From assembly GCF_000178455.1 (NCBI RefSeq), contig NZ_ADNU01000021.1:1-49835 (forward strand): a stretch of DNA of 49,835 bases, written 5' to 3'. Shown here one piece after another: positions 26,607-33,654 of the stretch. The position numbers were made by a program, and so were the translations under genes. The first letter of the stretch is position 1. Every line of letters begins with the position of its first letter. The notes below the pieces were generated by a model that had not been told where the DNA came from, searched no databases, and worked only from the letters and a program-made list of their open reading frames with translations. The stretch comes from Brevibacterium mcbrellneri ATCC 49030 (lineage in GTDB: Bacteria > Actinomycetota > Actinomycetes > Actinomycetales > Brevibacteriaceae).

Positions 26607-27128
26607 TTAGCCCTCCGGTTCTGGCCCAGCTAGATGTGTGTAGTGGCGAGTTGCAGGTCGCCAGTACGCGGCCCTGAGCGCCGTCAGTTCCTTAAACCTG
26701 GTAGGAGTGACTTCTTCGAGTCCCCGCATGTAATCTGGCACTAACGCGCGCGGTATGCGCAACCCCACGGTCAGGTGCGGTATCCACTCAGTCCCCCGCC
26801 CGTCAGGGTTGAGCGCACAAATTTCACGTGCAGCCTCGGTCACGGCACTGTCCGTTTCTAACAGCCACGCGATTGTCTGTTTACTCCGCGTCCCAAAAAT
26901 CACGGTTCCCACACGAGTGAACGTCGCTGGCACCACGGGAGGCAGGATCTCAGCGGCACGGGAGACCACCTCGGGCGACATGCGGGGCGCGAACGTCACC
27001 GTAATGTGCGGGCGCTGGTTTTGTTGGGGAAGGCCGAGGTCGTTCAGGGCAGAGAAAATGTCCCGCACCTGTTGTTCCTGGTCAGGCGGCAGGTAGAAAA
27101 GAATGTTCTCCGGTGAACGCACGCTCAT
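26607..27128 (-). CDS. 2H phosphoesterase / 2'-5' RNA ligase-like protein
   Basis: 173 residues. The two H-x-T motifs that define the 2H superfamily are both present: RPHITVTF near residue 40 and IPHLTVGL near 117. Such proteins act on 2',3'-cyclic phosphate or 2'-5' linkages in RNA. It begins 12 bp after the TetR gene on the same strand and is probably cotranscribed with it. Confidence 0.85.
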   Translation of the reverse strand: MSVRSPENILFYLPPDQEQQVRDIFSALNDLGLPQQNQRPHITVTFAPRMSPEVVSRAAEILPPVVPATFTRVGTVIFGTRSKQTIAWLLETDSAVTEAAREICALNPDGRGTEWIPHLTVGLRIPRALVPDYMRGLEEVTPTRFKELTALRAAYWRPATRHYTHLAGPEPEG

Positions 27129-27140
27129 ATGGTGTGCAGT

Positions 27141-27746
27141 TTAGTTGTTTGCGCGCTGAAGAACAGTGGCACTGAGCCAGGTCACATGGTCCTTGGCTTC
27201 ATCGAGAGACAGCTTCTTCGCCCCCAGTTGAAACATGAGGCCATCGCAGGAAGCCGACAGCAACGAAACCGCACGCGGAATGTCCTCTTCGTCGATGTGC
27301 CCTTCATCAGCCAAGACCTGAAGCCATCCTGTAATTCGGCCCAAACCTACCTCGTACAAGCGCGACAACATCTGAGCGGGCCCCTCACCAGACTGAGGGT
27401 CAAGCAAACGCGCCATCTGCGCGACCCACGCGCTCACCATCACATCAACGCTTTGATCAGAGGGAGGCAAGAACTGGATCATGCATTCGGCTAAACGTTC
27501 ATGGGGCGGCCGTGAAGAGTCGCGAATATTGAGGTCCGGAGTCGCGGACGAAATGAGACGCTCCGCCACTGCCCGCCCGAGATCGCTTTGAGTGGGAAAG
27601 TAGTAACGCAGAGTGCTTGCACCAATTCCCACGTGTTGTGCAACCGCTCGCACAGTCGCGGCTTTGGGACCTTCTTTCTGCGCTAGCTCGATTGCCGCCT
27701 GGATAATTTCTTCTCGCCTATCCGTCACCGGCACGACACCTTTCAT
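27141..27746 (-). CDS. TetR-family regulator
   Basis: 201 residues. The N-terminal helix-turn-helix reads TVRAVAQHVGIGASTLRYYFPTQSDL, a typical TetR DNA-binding region. The C-terminal ligand domain is unremarkable. A GTG six codons after the ATG also has a fair ribosome site and could be the true start. It is divergent from a small export protein gene and the intergenic region has a clear palindrome, so it most likely represses that gene and itself. Confidence 0.88.
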   Translation of the reverse strand: MKGVVPVTDRREEIIQAAIELAQKEGPKAATVRAVAQHVGIGASTLRYYFPTQSDLGRAVAERLISSATPDLNIRDSSRPPHERLAECMIQFLPPSDQSVDVMVSAWVAQMARLLDPQSGEGPAQMLSRLYEVGLGRITGWLQVLADEGHIDEEDIPRAVSLLSASCDGLMFQLGAKKLSLDEAKDHVTWLSATVLQRANN

Positions 27747-27763
27747 TTTTCTGAAGCTTCCTC

Positions 27764-27794
27764 TTGACAGTGTAGTACATCGTACTAGTACACT
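27764..27794 (+). promoter_or_regulatory. promoter and TetR operator of the small export gene
   Basis: A consensus TTGACA (27764-27769) is followed by a perfect inverted repeat TAGTAC-ATC-GTACTA (27773-27787) that fills the spacer, and a TACACT-like -10 near 27789. A repressor bound here would block the promoter. Confidence 0.7.
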
Positions 27795-27826
27795 GAACTA
27801 GCACACCGTACTAACAAGGAGAAATA

Positions 27827-28297
27827 ATGCTAGAGACACTTCAGGAGTTCACACTTTCACTCCCCGAATGGGCGCGCTGGACCGGGGTCATCCTCATTTC
27901 AGCGATCCCGTTCGTCGAGTCTTATCTTGGGTCAACAATTGGAATCATGGCCGGCATTCATCCGGCAGTCGCAATTCCCGCCGCAGTGATTGGCAACACC
28001 GCTTCGATGCTGCTCTTGGTTTTTGGAGCACACAAACTGCGCAAACGCGTGAGCAAAGACGATGAGTCTTCCATGGGCCCCAAGAAAGCGAAGCTCAAGA
28101 GGCTGTTCGACAAATGGGGTGTTCCCGGCGTCAGCTTGCTGGGTCAGACGGTCCTACCCAGCCAGATCACCTCTATGGCCATGGTGTCCTTTGGAGCTTC
28201 ACGCAATGCGGTAGCTGGGTGGCAGTTCGTGTCGATCGTGCTGTGGGGTGTGCTGTGTGGATCGCTCGCGGCCGCTGGGATCATGGTCTTTGGGTAA
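27827..28297 (+). CDS. putative small multidrug export protein
   Basis: 156 residues with about four membrane helices. The N-terminal stretch ISAIPFVESYLGSTIGIMAG and the amphipathic loop KRLFDKWGVPGVSLLGQ match the family called Sm_multidrug_ex (PF06695 by memory). The export activity of the family is inferred rather than proven. AAGGAG precedes the ATG. It is controlled from a TTGACA promoter covered by a palindrome and faces a TetR gene, the usual drug-efflux layout. Confidence 0.8.
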   Translation: MLETLQEFTLSLPEWARWTGVILISAIPFVESYLGSTIGIMAGIHPAVAIPAAVIGNTASMLLLVFGAHKLRKRVSKDDESSMGPKKAKLKRLFDKWGVPGVSLLGQTVLPSQITSMAMVSFGASRNAVAGWQFVSIVLWGVLCGSLAAAGIMVFG

Positions 28298-28330
28298 GCA
28301 AGGAACGCCCCGAGGTCGTTCACGGTTTCG

Positions 28331-28381
28331 AGTCCAACCCCCGAGTGGCTCTCACTCCAAGTCCAACCTCCGAGTGGCTCT
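28331..28381. repeat. 29-bp tandem duplication at the end of the PAP2 gene
   Basis: A 22-bp sequence occurs at 28331-28352 and again at 28360-28381 (one mismatch), period 29 bp. The second copy encodes the last residues of the PAP2 protein; the first lies just after its stop codon. The duplication appears to have changed the protein's C-terminus. Confidence 0.8.
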
Positions 28382-29107
28382 TACCCGCCGCACAGTGTGG
28401 AACACCTGATGGGCAAGGATAACCACGACTCCCCAGGCTGCCCCTACCCCGAATCCCGCTATGACATCTGTGAGCCAGTGGTGCCCTAAGTACACGCGAC
28501 TCAAACCCATCGTCACTGCATAAGTGCCGCACAGAAGAACAGCCAGGATCCGCGCATGCGTATGCGAAAGCCACAGCACCAGGAGGTACGCAGTGACAAT
28601 CATGATCGCAGTTGCCGAAAGCGTGTGCCCTGACGGAAACGACGGCGACACTTCATACGGAGGAATCGCGTCAACGCGAGGCGGACGCTCACGACCCACA
28701 ATCTCTTTCCCCGCAATTGAGATGCACACAGAGCCGAGCGCGCCTGCCGCTAGAAGAACTGCGGGTCGTGCCGAGCGCATGAGAAATGTCAGAACAACAA
28801 TGAGCACAAGGCACACGATCACACCGCCCACTTTTCCACCAACGTGAGTGTATGCGTTGACCACTGAGGTCAGCCATGCTGCCCGCATGGACAGCATGAA
28901 ATCTAGAACTAGCCGGTCAATGTGAGCAGTGCCGTTTTCATAGGCGACCTCTTCATAAACCTCACCCGTAAGTTTTGCCAATGCAGCAAGAACCGCCACA
29001 CCAACAGCTAGAACAATGGTCATGACGGTCCACGGACCAAGCCTGCGAGCTATCCACACAAGGATGGGCTCTAGGGCTTTCTGACCACGGGCAAAGAATG
29101 AGCGCAT
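28352..29107 (-). CDS. PAP2-family membrane phosphatase
   Basis: 251 residues with about six membrane helices. All three PAP2 motifs are present: K-x6-RP in KEIVGRERPP, PSGH in SPSFPSGHTLSAT, and SR-x5-H-x3-D in SRVYLGHHWLTD. The active site faces the outside of the membrane. Members dephosphorylate undecaprenyl pyrophosphate, phosphatidic acid or phosphatidylglycerol phosphate. The C-terminus is altered by a 29-bp tandem duplication. Confidence 0.92.
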   Translation of the reverse strand: MRSFFARGQKALEPILVWIARRLGPWTVMTIVLAVGVAVLAALAKLTGEVYEEVAYENGTAHIDRLVLDFMLSMRAAWLTSVVNAYTHVGGKVGGVIVCLVLIVVLTFLMRSARPAVLLAAGALGSVCISIAGKEIVGRERPPRVDAIPPYEVSPSFPSGHTLSATAIMIVTAYLLVLWLSHTHARILAVLLCGTYAVTMGLSRVYLGHHWLTDVIAGFGVGAAWGVVVILAHQVFHTVRRVRATRRLDLE

Positions 29108-29140
29108 CCGGAAAGCCTACCCGAACAACCGAATAGCGTT

Positions 29141-29158
29141 TATCGACAACTAGCGATA
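29141..29158. promoter_or_regulatory. putative ArsR-family operator
   Basis: Inverted repeat TATCG-N8-CGATA immediately upstream of the ArsR-type gene start at 29169, the place expected for an autoregulatory metal-sensor site. Confidence 0.5.
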
Positions 29159-29168
29159 TCATCGGTCT

Positions 29169-29537
29169 ATGGCGATGATTATTCACGAGGAAGCTTCCCA
29201 CGAAAATTCCCACACGGAGCTCAAAAGCTGGGCAACGCTCTTTAAGAGCCTCGCCGACCCACACCGCCTTCAGATCATCCAACATTTGCAGTTAGGCGAA
29301 CACCGGGTTGCCGACCTCGTCGACCACCTCGGCCTTGCCCAGTCGACCGTGTCAACGCACGTGTCCTCGCTTCGCAAAGCGGGCCTCCTCGCCAGCCACA
29401 CTCACGGAAGGGCCACCTACTACACCTTGGCGCACCCACAAGAAACCGCACGACTCTTCAAAGCCGCCACGGCTGCCCTGACCAGTGCAGACACATGCAT
29501 TGAGTCCTCACAACAGAAAGACACCAGCCATGTCTGA
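29169..29537 (+). CDS. ArsR/SmtB-family metal-sensing repressor
   Basis: 122 residues with a winged helix (LADPHRLQIIQHLQLG, VADLVDHLGLAQSTVSTHVSSL). The N-terminus has several histidines (HEEASHENSH) and the C-terminus ends in a Cys/His-containing tail. The classical alpha-3 CxC motif is absent. Pairing with a CDF exporter recalls KmtR (Ni/Co sensing), but the metal cannot be assigned. The stop overlaps the CDF start by 8 bp. Confidence 0.88.
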   Translation: MAMIIHEEASHENSHTELKSWATLFKSLADPHRLQIIQHLQLGEHRVADLVDHLGLAQSTVSTHVSSLRKAGLLASHTHGRATYYTLAHPQETARLFKAATAALTSADTCIESSQQKDTSHV

Positions 29538-30471
29538 CTTGGTTAAGCAGTCCGCACACGACCACGAAGGACACAACCACAGCATCTCTGCCGACGCTGA
29601 CTGCCGGTATCTGTGGCTGGCTTTGATCACTCTTGGCGCGTTTATGATCGCCGAGGTCGTCATGAGTTTCATGACCGGCTCCCTCGCGTTGCTTTCGGAT
29701 GCCGGGCACATGCTGTCCGACGTGGGCGCAATTGCGCTAGCGCTGTGGACGATTCGCTTGGTTGCCCGTCCCCCAAAAGGAGCGCTGACGTGGGGGTTGA
29801 GGCGCGTTGAGATCATCTCTGCTGCGGTCAATGGCATCACACTACTGGTTGTTGCCGGCATTATTGCTGTTGAAGCGATCCGCCGTCTATTTGAACCGCC
29901 CGAGGTCGACGGCGGCCCGGTGCTGATCGTTGCCGCAGTCGGCGTGGCAGTCAATATCGTGGTCGCATGGTTGGTTGCGCGTGCCAACCGTTCGAGCCTT
30001 AACGTGGAGGGTGCGTATCAGCACATTCTGACTGATCTCTACAGTTTCATCGGAACGATGATCGCCGCCCTGATCATCATGTTCACTGGGTGGGTGATGG
30101 CAGATGTCATTGCGTCGTTGCTGGTGTGCGGACTCATGGTGTACGCGGCATGGAACCTGCTCCGCGACGCCGGCCGAGTTCTACTTGAAGCAGCGCCAAA
30201 AGGTATTGACCTGGAAGAAATCACGGAACATATTCTTGAACTCCCCCACGTGCAGCGCGTGCACGATTTGCACGTGTGGAGCGTCTCGACTGACTTGCCA
30301 GCCCTTTCGGCACACGTTGTTGTCGACGACGAGTGTTTTAAGGACGGGCACATCCCCCAGTTACTCGATCAAGTGCAGGATTGTGTTGCGGGACATTTCG
30401 ACATTGAGCACTCCACGTTTCAGTTCGAGCCACTCAAACATGGGGCTCACGAGTACCACACGCACCCCTAA
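29530..30471 (+). CDS. cation diffusion facilitator (CDF) metal exporter
   Basis: 313 residues. A His-rich N-terminus (HDHEGHNH) is followed by six membrane helices. The metal-site segments are LLSDAGHMLSDVGA in helix 2 and YQHILTDLYSF in helix 5, i.e. an HD-HD type site as in Zn(Co, Cd) exporters of the CzcD group. The cytoplasmic C-terminal domain (LPHVQRVHDLHVWS) is present. It is translationally coupled to the metal sensor upstream and ends in a His-containing tail. It expels Zn2+ or similar ions by proton exchange. Confidence 0.92.
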   Translation: MSDLVKQSAHDHEGHNHSISADADCRYLWLALITLGAFMIAEVVMSFMTGSLALLSDAGHMLSDVGAIALALWTIRLVARPPKGALTWGLRRVEIISAAVNGITLLVVAGIIAVEAIRRLFEPPEVDGGPVLIVAAVGVAVNIVVAWLVARANRSSLNVEGAYQHILTDLYSFIGTMIAALIIMFTGWVMADVIASLLVCGLMVYAAWNLLRDAGRVLLEAAPKGIDLEEITEHILELPHVQRVHDLHVWSVSTDLPALSAHVVVDDECFKDGHIPQLLDQVQDCVAGHFDIEHSTFQFEPLKHGAHEYHTHP

Positions 30472-30502
30472 CCTTGAACTGACCCTTCAAGGCTCATTTT
30501 TG
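30472..30502 (+). terminator. rho-independent terminator of the ArsR-CDF operon
   Basis: Stem CCTTGAA/TTCAAGG (30472-30478, 30486-30492) with a 7-nt loop, followed by CTCATTTTTGT, starting directly after the CDF stop codon. Confidence 0.85.
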
Positions 30503-30614
30503 TCTGGTTTCAGGGCATCGCTCACATCCCACGACCCAAAGAACCGTTTACCCAACACAGCAAGTCCAAACCAGGTTACGTGTGGTGGGTAACTGGGGGT
30601 TGTATACCCAAGAG

Positions 30615-30691
30615 CCCTTATGTACATATATGTCGATTTCATCGACATATTGAGAAGATATGTCGAAATTTCGCCATTTTATCGACATATC
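30615..30691. repeat. upstream copy of the 77-bp double-palindrome repeat at the Fic locus
   Basis: Holds two palindromes: ATATGTCGAT-N3-ATCGACATAT (30628-30650, perfect) and GATATGTCGA-N15-TCGACATATC (30657-30691, perfect). Four TATGTCGA half-sites result. It lies directly before the Fic start at 30710, so it is probably the operator of the gene. A near-identical copy follows the gene. Confidence 0.9.
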
Positions 30692-30709
30692 TTGGCTAGG
30701 CTGACACCC

Positions 30710-31804
30710 ATGTGGAATCAACCGGATGAGCCATACCAAGATTTGCCACCGCTTCCACCGAAACAGCAAATCGAAACACCTGCCGTATTCAGAGCGACCA
30801 TTGAGGCTAGTCGCGCGCTTGCACGGCTAGACGGCGCGTACAAGCGTTTGCCCGACCCTACAATGCTCATCAACTTGATTCCTCTTATGGAGGCACAAGC
30901 TTCCAGTGAAATCGAGAACATCGTCACAACCAACGACGAGCTGTTTAAAGCAGCTAACGGTGCGTTGCAAGAAATCACCCCACAAGTCAAAGAAGCGTTG
31001 CGATACAGGGAGGCTCTCCGCGCAGGTTACGAGTCCTTGCAAGAGCGACCAATCACAACGCAAACTGCAGTAAAAATTTGTTCACACTTACAGGCCGCTC
31101 AGGCGAAGATCCGTGACGTGTCCGGCACCTATATAGGAAATCCAACGTCCGGAAAGCACATTTATACTCCCCCAGAAGGCAAAGATGTCATTCTTGGCCA
31201 TTTGCGGGCGTGGAAAGAGTTCATTCACGATAACCACCAACTTGACCCGCTTGTTGTTATGGCACTGGCGCACTACCAGTTCGAAGCGATACACCCATTT
31301 TTTGATGGAAATGGTCGAACTGGCAGGATCCTCAACCTACTGATTCTTATTGAAAAGGGCCTCCTACAGCTACCGGTCCTCTACCTTTCAGGACATATTG
31401 TGCGCAACAAGGATCAGTACTACACACTTCTTAACCGTGTGACACAGGACAGCGAGTGGGAAGATTGGATTCTTTTCATGCTGGCTGGAGTTAGATCGAC
31501 CGCCGAATGGACCTTGCAGTTAGTGGAAACCACTGACCGGATGCGAGAAGAGACCGTCCAAAAGATTCGCGACCACAACCCCCGACTGCCCGCAAAAGAA
31601 CTCACTGAGTTGATGTTCAGCCAGCCATACCTTCGAATCGACAACGTCATAAACGCGGGACTTGCCAAACGCCAAACCGCTTCAACCTGGCTTAATACGA
31701 TTGCAGAAGCGAATCTACTCACAAAAGAACGTGCAGGACGCAGTGTTCTCTTCATCAACTCTGAACTACTCAAAACTCTCTTCCACACGCCTTTACCGCA
31801 GTAA
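30710..31804 (+). CDS. Fic-family AMP-transferase with winged-helix tail
   Basis: 364 residues. The catalytic Fic motif is HPFFDGNGRTGR near residue 200. An inhibitory helix of the (S/T)-x3-E-(G/N) type is seen in SSEIENIV near 65, so this is a class II, self-inhibited enzyme. The N-terminal Fic_N region has YKRLPDPTMLI. The last 80 residues look like a winged helix (LRIDNVINAGLAKRQTASTWLNTIAEANLL). Such proteins transfer AMP to a protein hydroxyl and, with an HTH, may bind their own operator. The ATG at 30710 is used because the longer frame runs through the upstream palindromes. The gene is bracketed by two 77-bp repeats. Confidence 0.9.
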   Translation: MWNQPDEPYQDLPPLPPKQQIETPAVFRATIEASRALARLDGAYKRLPDPTMLINLIPLMEAQASSEIENIVTTNDELFKAANGALQEITPQVKEALRYREALRAGYESLQERPITTQTAVKICSHLQAAQAKIRDVSGTYIGNPTSGKHIYTPPEGKDVILGHLRAWKEFIHDNHQLDPLVVMALAHYQFEAIHPFFDGNGRTGRILNLLILIEKGLLQLPVLYLSGHIVRNKDQYYTLLNRVTQDSEWEDWILFMLAGVRSTAEWTLQLVETTDRMREETVQKIRDHNPRLPAKELTELMFSQPYLRIDNVINAGLAKRQTASTWLNTIAEANLLTKERAGRSVLFINSELLKTLFHTPLPQ

Positions 31805-31822
31805 GTGTGATGGCGATGTGAA

Positions 31823-31899
31823 CCCTTATGTACACATATGTCGATTTCATCGACATATTGAGAAGATATGTCGAAATTTTGCCGTTTTTTCGACATGTC
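31823..31899. repeat. downstream copy of the 77-bp double-palindrome repeat
   Basis: Direct repeat of 30615-30691 with only a few mismatches. The first palindrome (31836-31858) is unchanged; the second (31865-31899) has one mismatch in its right arm. No clear gene follows it within 150 bp. The next 160 bp hold only a 29-codon open frame (31923-32012) and the CsbD leader. Confidence 0.9.
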
Positions 31900-32063
31900 C
31901 CTCGTTTGATGCCCCGCTCACCATGGCCGCGCAGACCAACTTTTCGGAACGTGGCGTGGCCGAGGTCGATTGCGACGAGCGCCCAAACAACCAGGACCCG
32001 GTTACCCAATAGGATGGAAGCGTGCACGTAAATGTGCAGTGTCAAACTCGAAGGAGGTGCGCG

Positions 32064-32303
32064 ATGAGCGCAGAAGACAAGTTTGAAAACACCGCCGACA
32101 AAGTGGGCGGAAAGATTCAAGAAGGTGCTGGAAAACTCACCGGCGACAAGGAAACCGAAGCCCGCGGCAAGACAGAAGCCGCTAAGGCCGACTTCAAAGA
32201 CAAGCTCGACGACGCTAAGGACTCGGCCAAGGAAAAGTTTGACGACGTCAAAGACTCCGTAAAGGGCACGGTAGACGGCCTACTTGGAAACGACAAGAAG
32301 TAA
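32064..32303 (+). CDS. CsbD-family stress protein
   Basis: 79 residues, hydrophilic, rich in Lys, Asp and Ala. It begins MSAEDKFENTADKVGGKIQE with GKLTGDKETEARGK, the CsbD signature, followed by a repeated KFDDVKDSVK-type amphipathic helix. CsbD proteins are abundant general-stress proteins of unknown mechanism. A perfect AAGGAGGT ribosome site lies six bases before the ATG. A strong terminator follows, so it is a single-gene unit. Confidence 0.9.
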   Translation: MSAEDKFENTADKVGGKIQEGAGKLTGDKETEARGKTEAAKADFKDKLDDAKDSAKEKFDDVKDSVKGTVDGLLGNDKK

Positions 32304-32312
32304 TGTGGTGAC

Positions 32313-32350
32313 GTTCCCGCTGGGCATTCTCAGCGGGAACCCCGCTTTCC
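32313..32350 (+). terminator. terminator of the CsbD gene
   Basis: Perfect 10-bp stem GTTCCCGCTG/CAGCGGGAAC with an 8-nt loop, 9 bp after the stop codon, followed by CCCCGCTTTCC, a poor T run. Confidence 0.75.
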
Positions 32351-32390
32351 CACACACAATCCAAACGGTCCGCAGAATAGAAATCGCCTC

Positions 32391-32807
32391 ATGCTACACA
32401 ATCTGGTCGACCTAGTGTTTGACGGACAATGCGGGTTTTGTACGCGTGCTGCATATGCAATCAAGCGTCTCGACAGAAAAGCGCGCATCCGCCTGCACCC
32501 GGCTCAGCGGCCCGGCGTTCACGAACGGTTCAGTCTCACGGAAGCTGATACACAAGAAGCAGCATGGGCCTTCACGCACGACCGCAGCGCCGCCGGAGCC
32601 GAATCCATCAACCTGGTCCTTGACGTGACCTTTGGAACTCGACTGTTCACACAGTTCTACCGACTCCCTGGGATTCGCAACCTGCAAGACCTCGCATACA
32701 CCTGGGTCGCCCAACACCGCTACCTTCTCCGCGGAACAACGCCCTGGTGCCAGTCACACCCAGGCGACTGCCACCTCGGGACGCAAACAGCACATTGCTC
32801 GCTGTAG
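32391..32807 (+). CDS. DCC-family thiol-disulfide protein (DUF393)
   Basis: 138 residues. The N-terminal LVFDGQCGFCTRAAYAIKRLD carries the CxxC motif that defines the DCC/DUF393 family, in a thioredoxin-like setting. LLRGTTPWCQSHPGDCH near the end adds more cysteines. Redox activity is likely but the partner is unknown. The gene stands alone. Confidence 0.8.
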   Translation: MLHNLVDLVFDGQCGFCTRAAYAIKRLDRKARIRLHPAQRPGVHERFSLTEADTQEAAWAFTHDRSAAGAESINLVLDVTFGTRLFTQFYRLPGIRNLQDLAYTWVAQHRYLLRGTTPWCQSHPGDCHLGTQTAHCSL

Positions 32808-32889
32808 CTCCGCGCTATTACTCAGAGTCCCACTCTATTCAAGCCTGACCACTACATAAATCTGCAGACTGATCTAACTCGCCGACTCA

Positions 32890-33534
32890 CTACCACTCAG
32901 TGTGCTTTTTGGACGAGAACTGGATGCCGTGCGAGTTGCTCCGACATATGACCCCCAGTTCCTTGTTCGTGGTGCATTCAAAACCACTCACGGCGAGCAC
33001 TTTGCCGTACTCAAGAACTGTGGTGGAACCTTGGTGATTGATGTACGCAGCGTCACTGATGGCGAACATCTCACCCTTTTTACCCGCTGGCAGGTGGATA
33101 GCGTTCGCTGGCTGCTTTTCTGGAGCTCCGTCTGCAGCGGGGACCATGGGCACATCTGCTGGAAAGCGGTTAGACATGCAGCCGACTTCTTCTGGCGTGA
33201 TCATGCAAAAGTGCACTTGTGAAGGAGCTTGAAAGTAATAGGCGTCCTGATTGGAATACATCAGCTTTTCATGAAAGTCCGCCTTGTTGACTTTAGGCCC
33301 GCCGAAATGTTCAGCAAACGGAGTTTTCGGCTTTGACGGTTTCTTTTTGGTGGATTTGCTGTCCACGATGTCACTGTTCTTAGTGGGAGCAGCCGTGGAA
33401 GGGGTGGCGTCACTCTTTTCAGTTGACTGGCTTTGGCTCTCAACGGTCGACTCGCCACCGGACTGTTGCGCAGATCCGCATCCGGCTAGGGTGATGATGG
33501 CAGCAACGGCGAGGCACGCACGGAAAAGCTTCAT
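32890..33534 (-). CDS. secreted lipoprotein of unknown function
   Basis: 214 residues. A lipoprotein signal peptide is clear: basic start MKLFRAC, hydrophobic core, and lipobox LAGC near residue 19. A low-complexity Ser/Thr/Lys linker (residues 22-65) leads to a small globular domain with four more cysteines (HFCMI, VGCMS, FECTT, VICRS), which could form two disulfides. The protein should be anchored outside the membrane. I do not recognise the domain. The start is the ATG at 33534; a longer frame begins eight codons earlier. Confidence 0.78.
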   Translation of the reverse strand: MKLFRACLAVAAIITLAGCGSAQQSGGESTVESQSQSTEKSDATPSTAAPTKNSDIVDSKSTKKKPSKPKTPFAEHFGGPKVNKADFHEKLMYSNQDAYYFQAPSQVHFCMITPEEVGCMSNRFPADVPMVPAADGAPEKQPANAIHLPAGKKGEMFAISDAAYINHQGSTTVLEYGKVLAVSGFECTTNKELGVICRSNSHGIQFSSKKHTEW

Positions 33535-33605
33535 AAGCCTATTGTAGGTCGTTCGCATTCCGAAAAACGCCCGAGGTCGGACAGGCTCGCGCGCTAAACG
33601 CCCAC

Positions 33606-33646
33606 ACTATAAGTAAGACTGCAAAAGTTTCAGTCTTACTTATAGT
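33606..33646. promoter_or_regulatory. perfect 16-bp inverted repeat before the AlbA/HATPase gene
   Basis: Arms ACTATAAGTAAGACTG (33606-33621) and its exact complement (33631-33646) around a 9-nt centre. The right arm ends in TATAGT, a -10 hexamer 8 bp before the ATG at 33655, so the transcript would be nearly leaderless and the operator covers the promoter. The left arm offers the same hexamer on the other strand. Confidence 0.85.
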
Positions 33647-33654
33647 CTGTAGAC

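Noticed and set aside
30615-31899. CRISPR-like interpretation of the repeats around Fic
   Set aside because: There are only two repeats, separated by a whole gene, and no spacer-sized units.
31923-32012. 29-codon frame after the second Fic repeat, and a hydrophobic minus-strand frame over the same bases
   Set aside because: Too short, no ribosome site on either strand and no recognisable motif; noted only because it follows the repeat.
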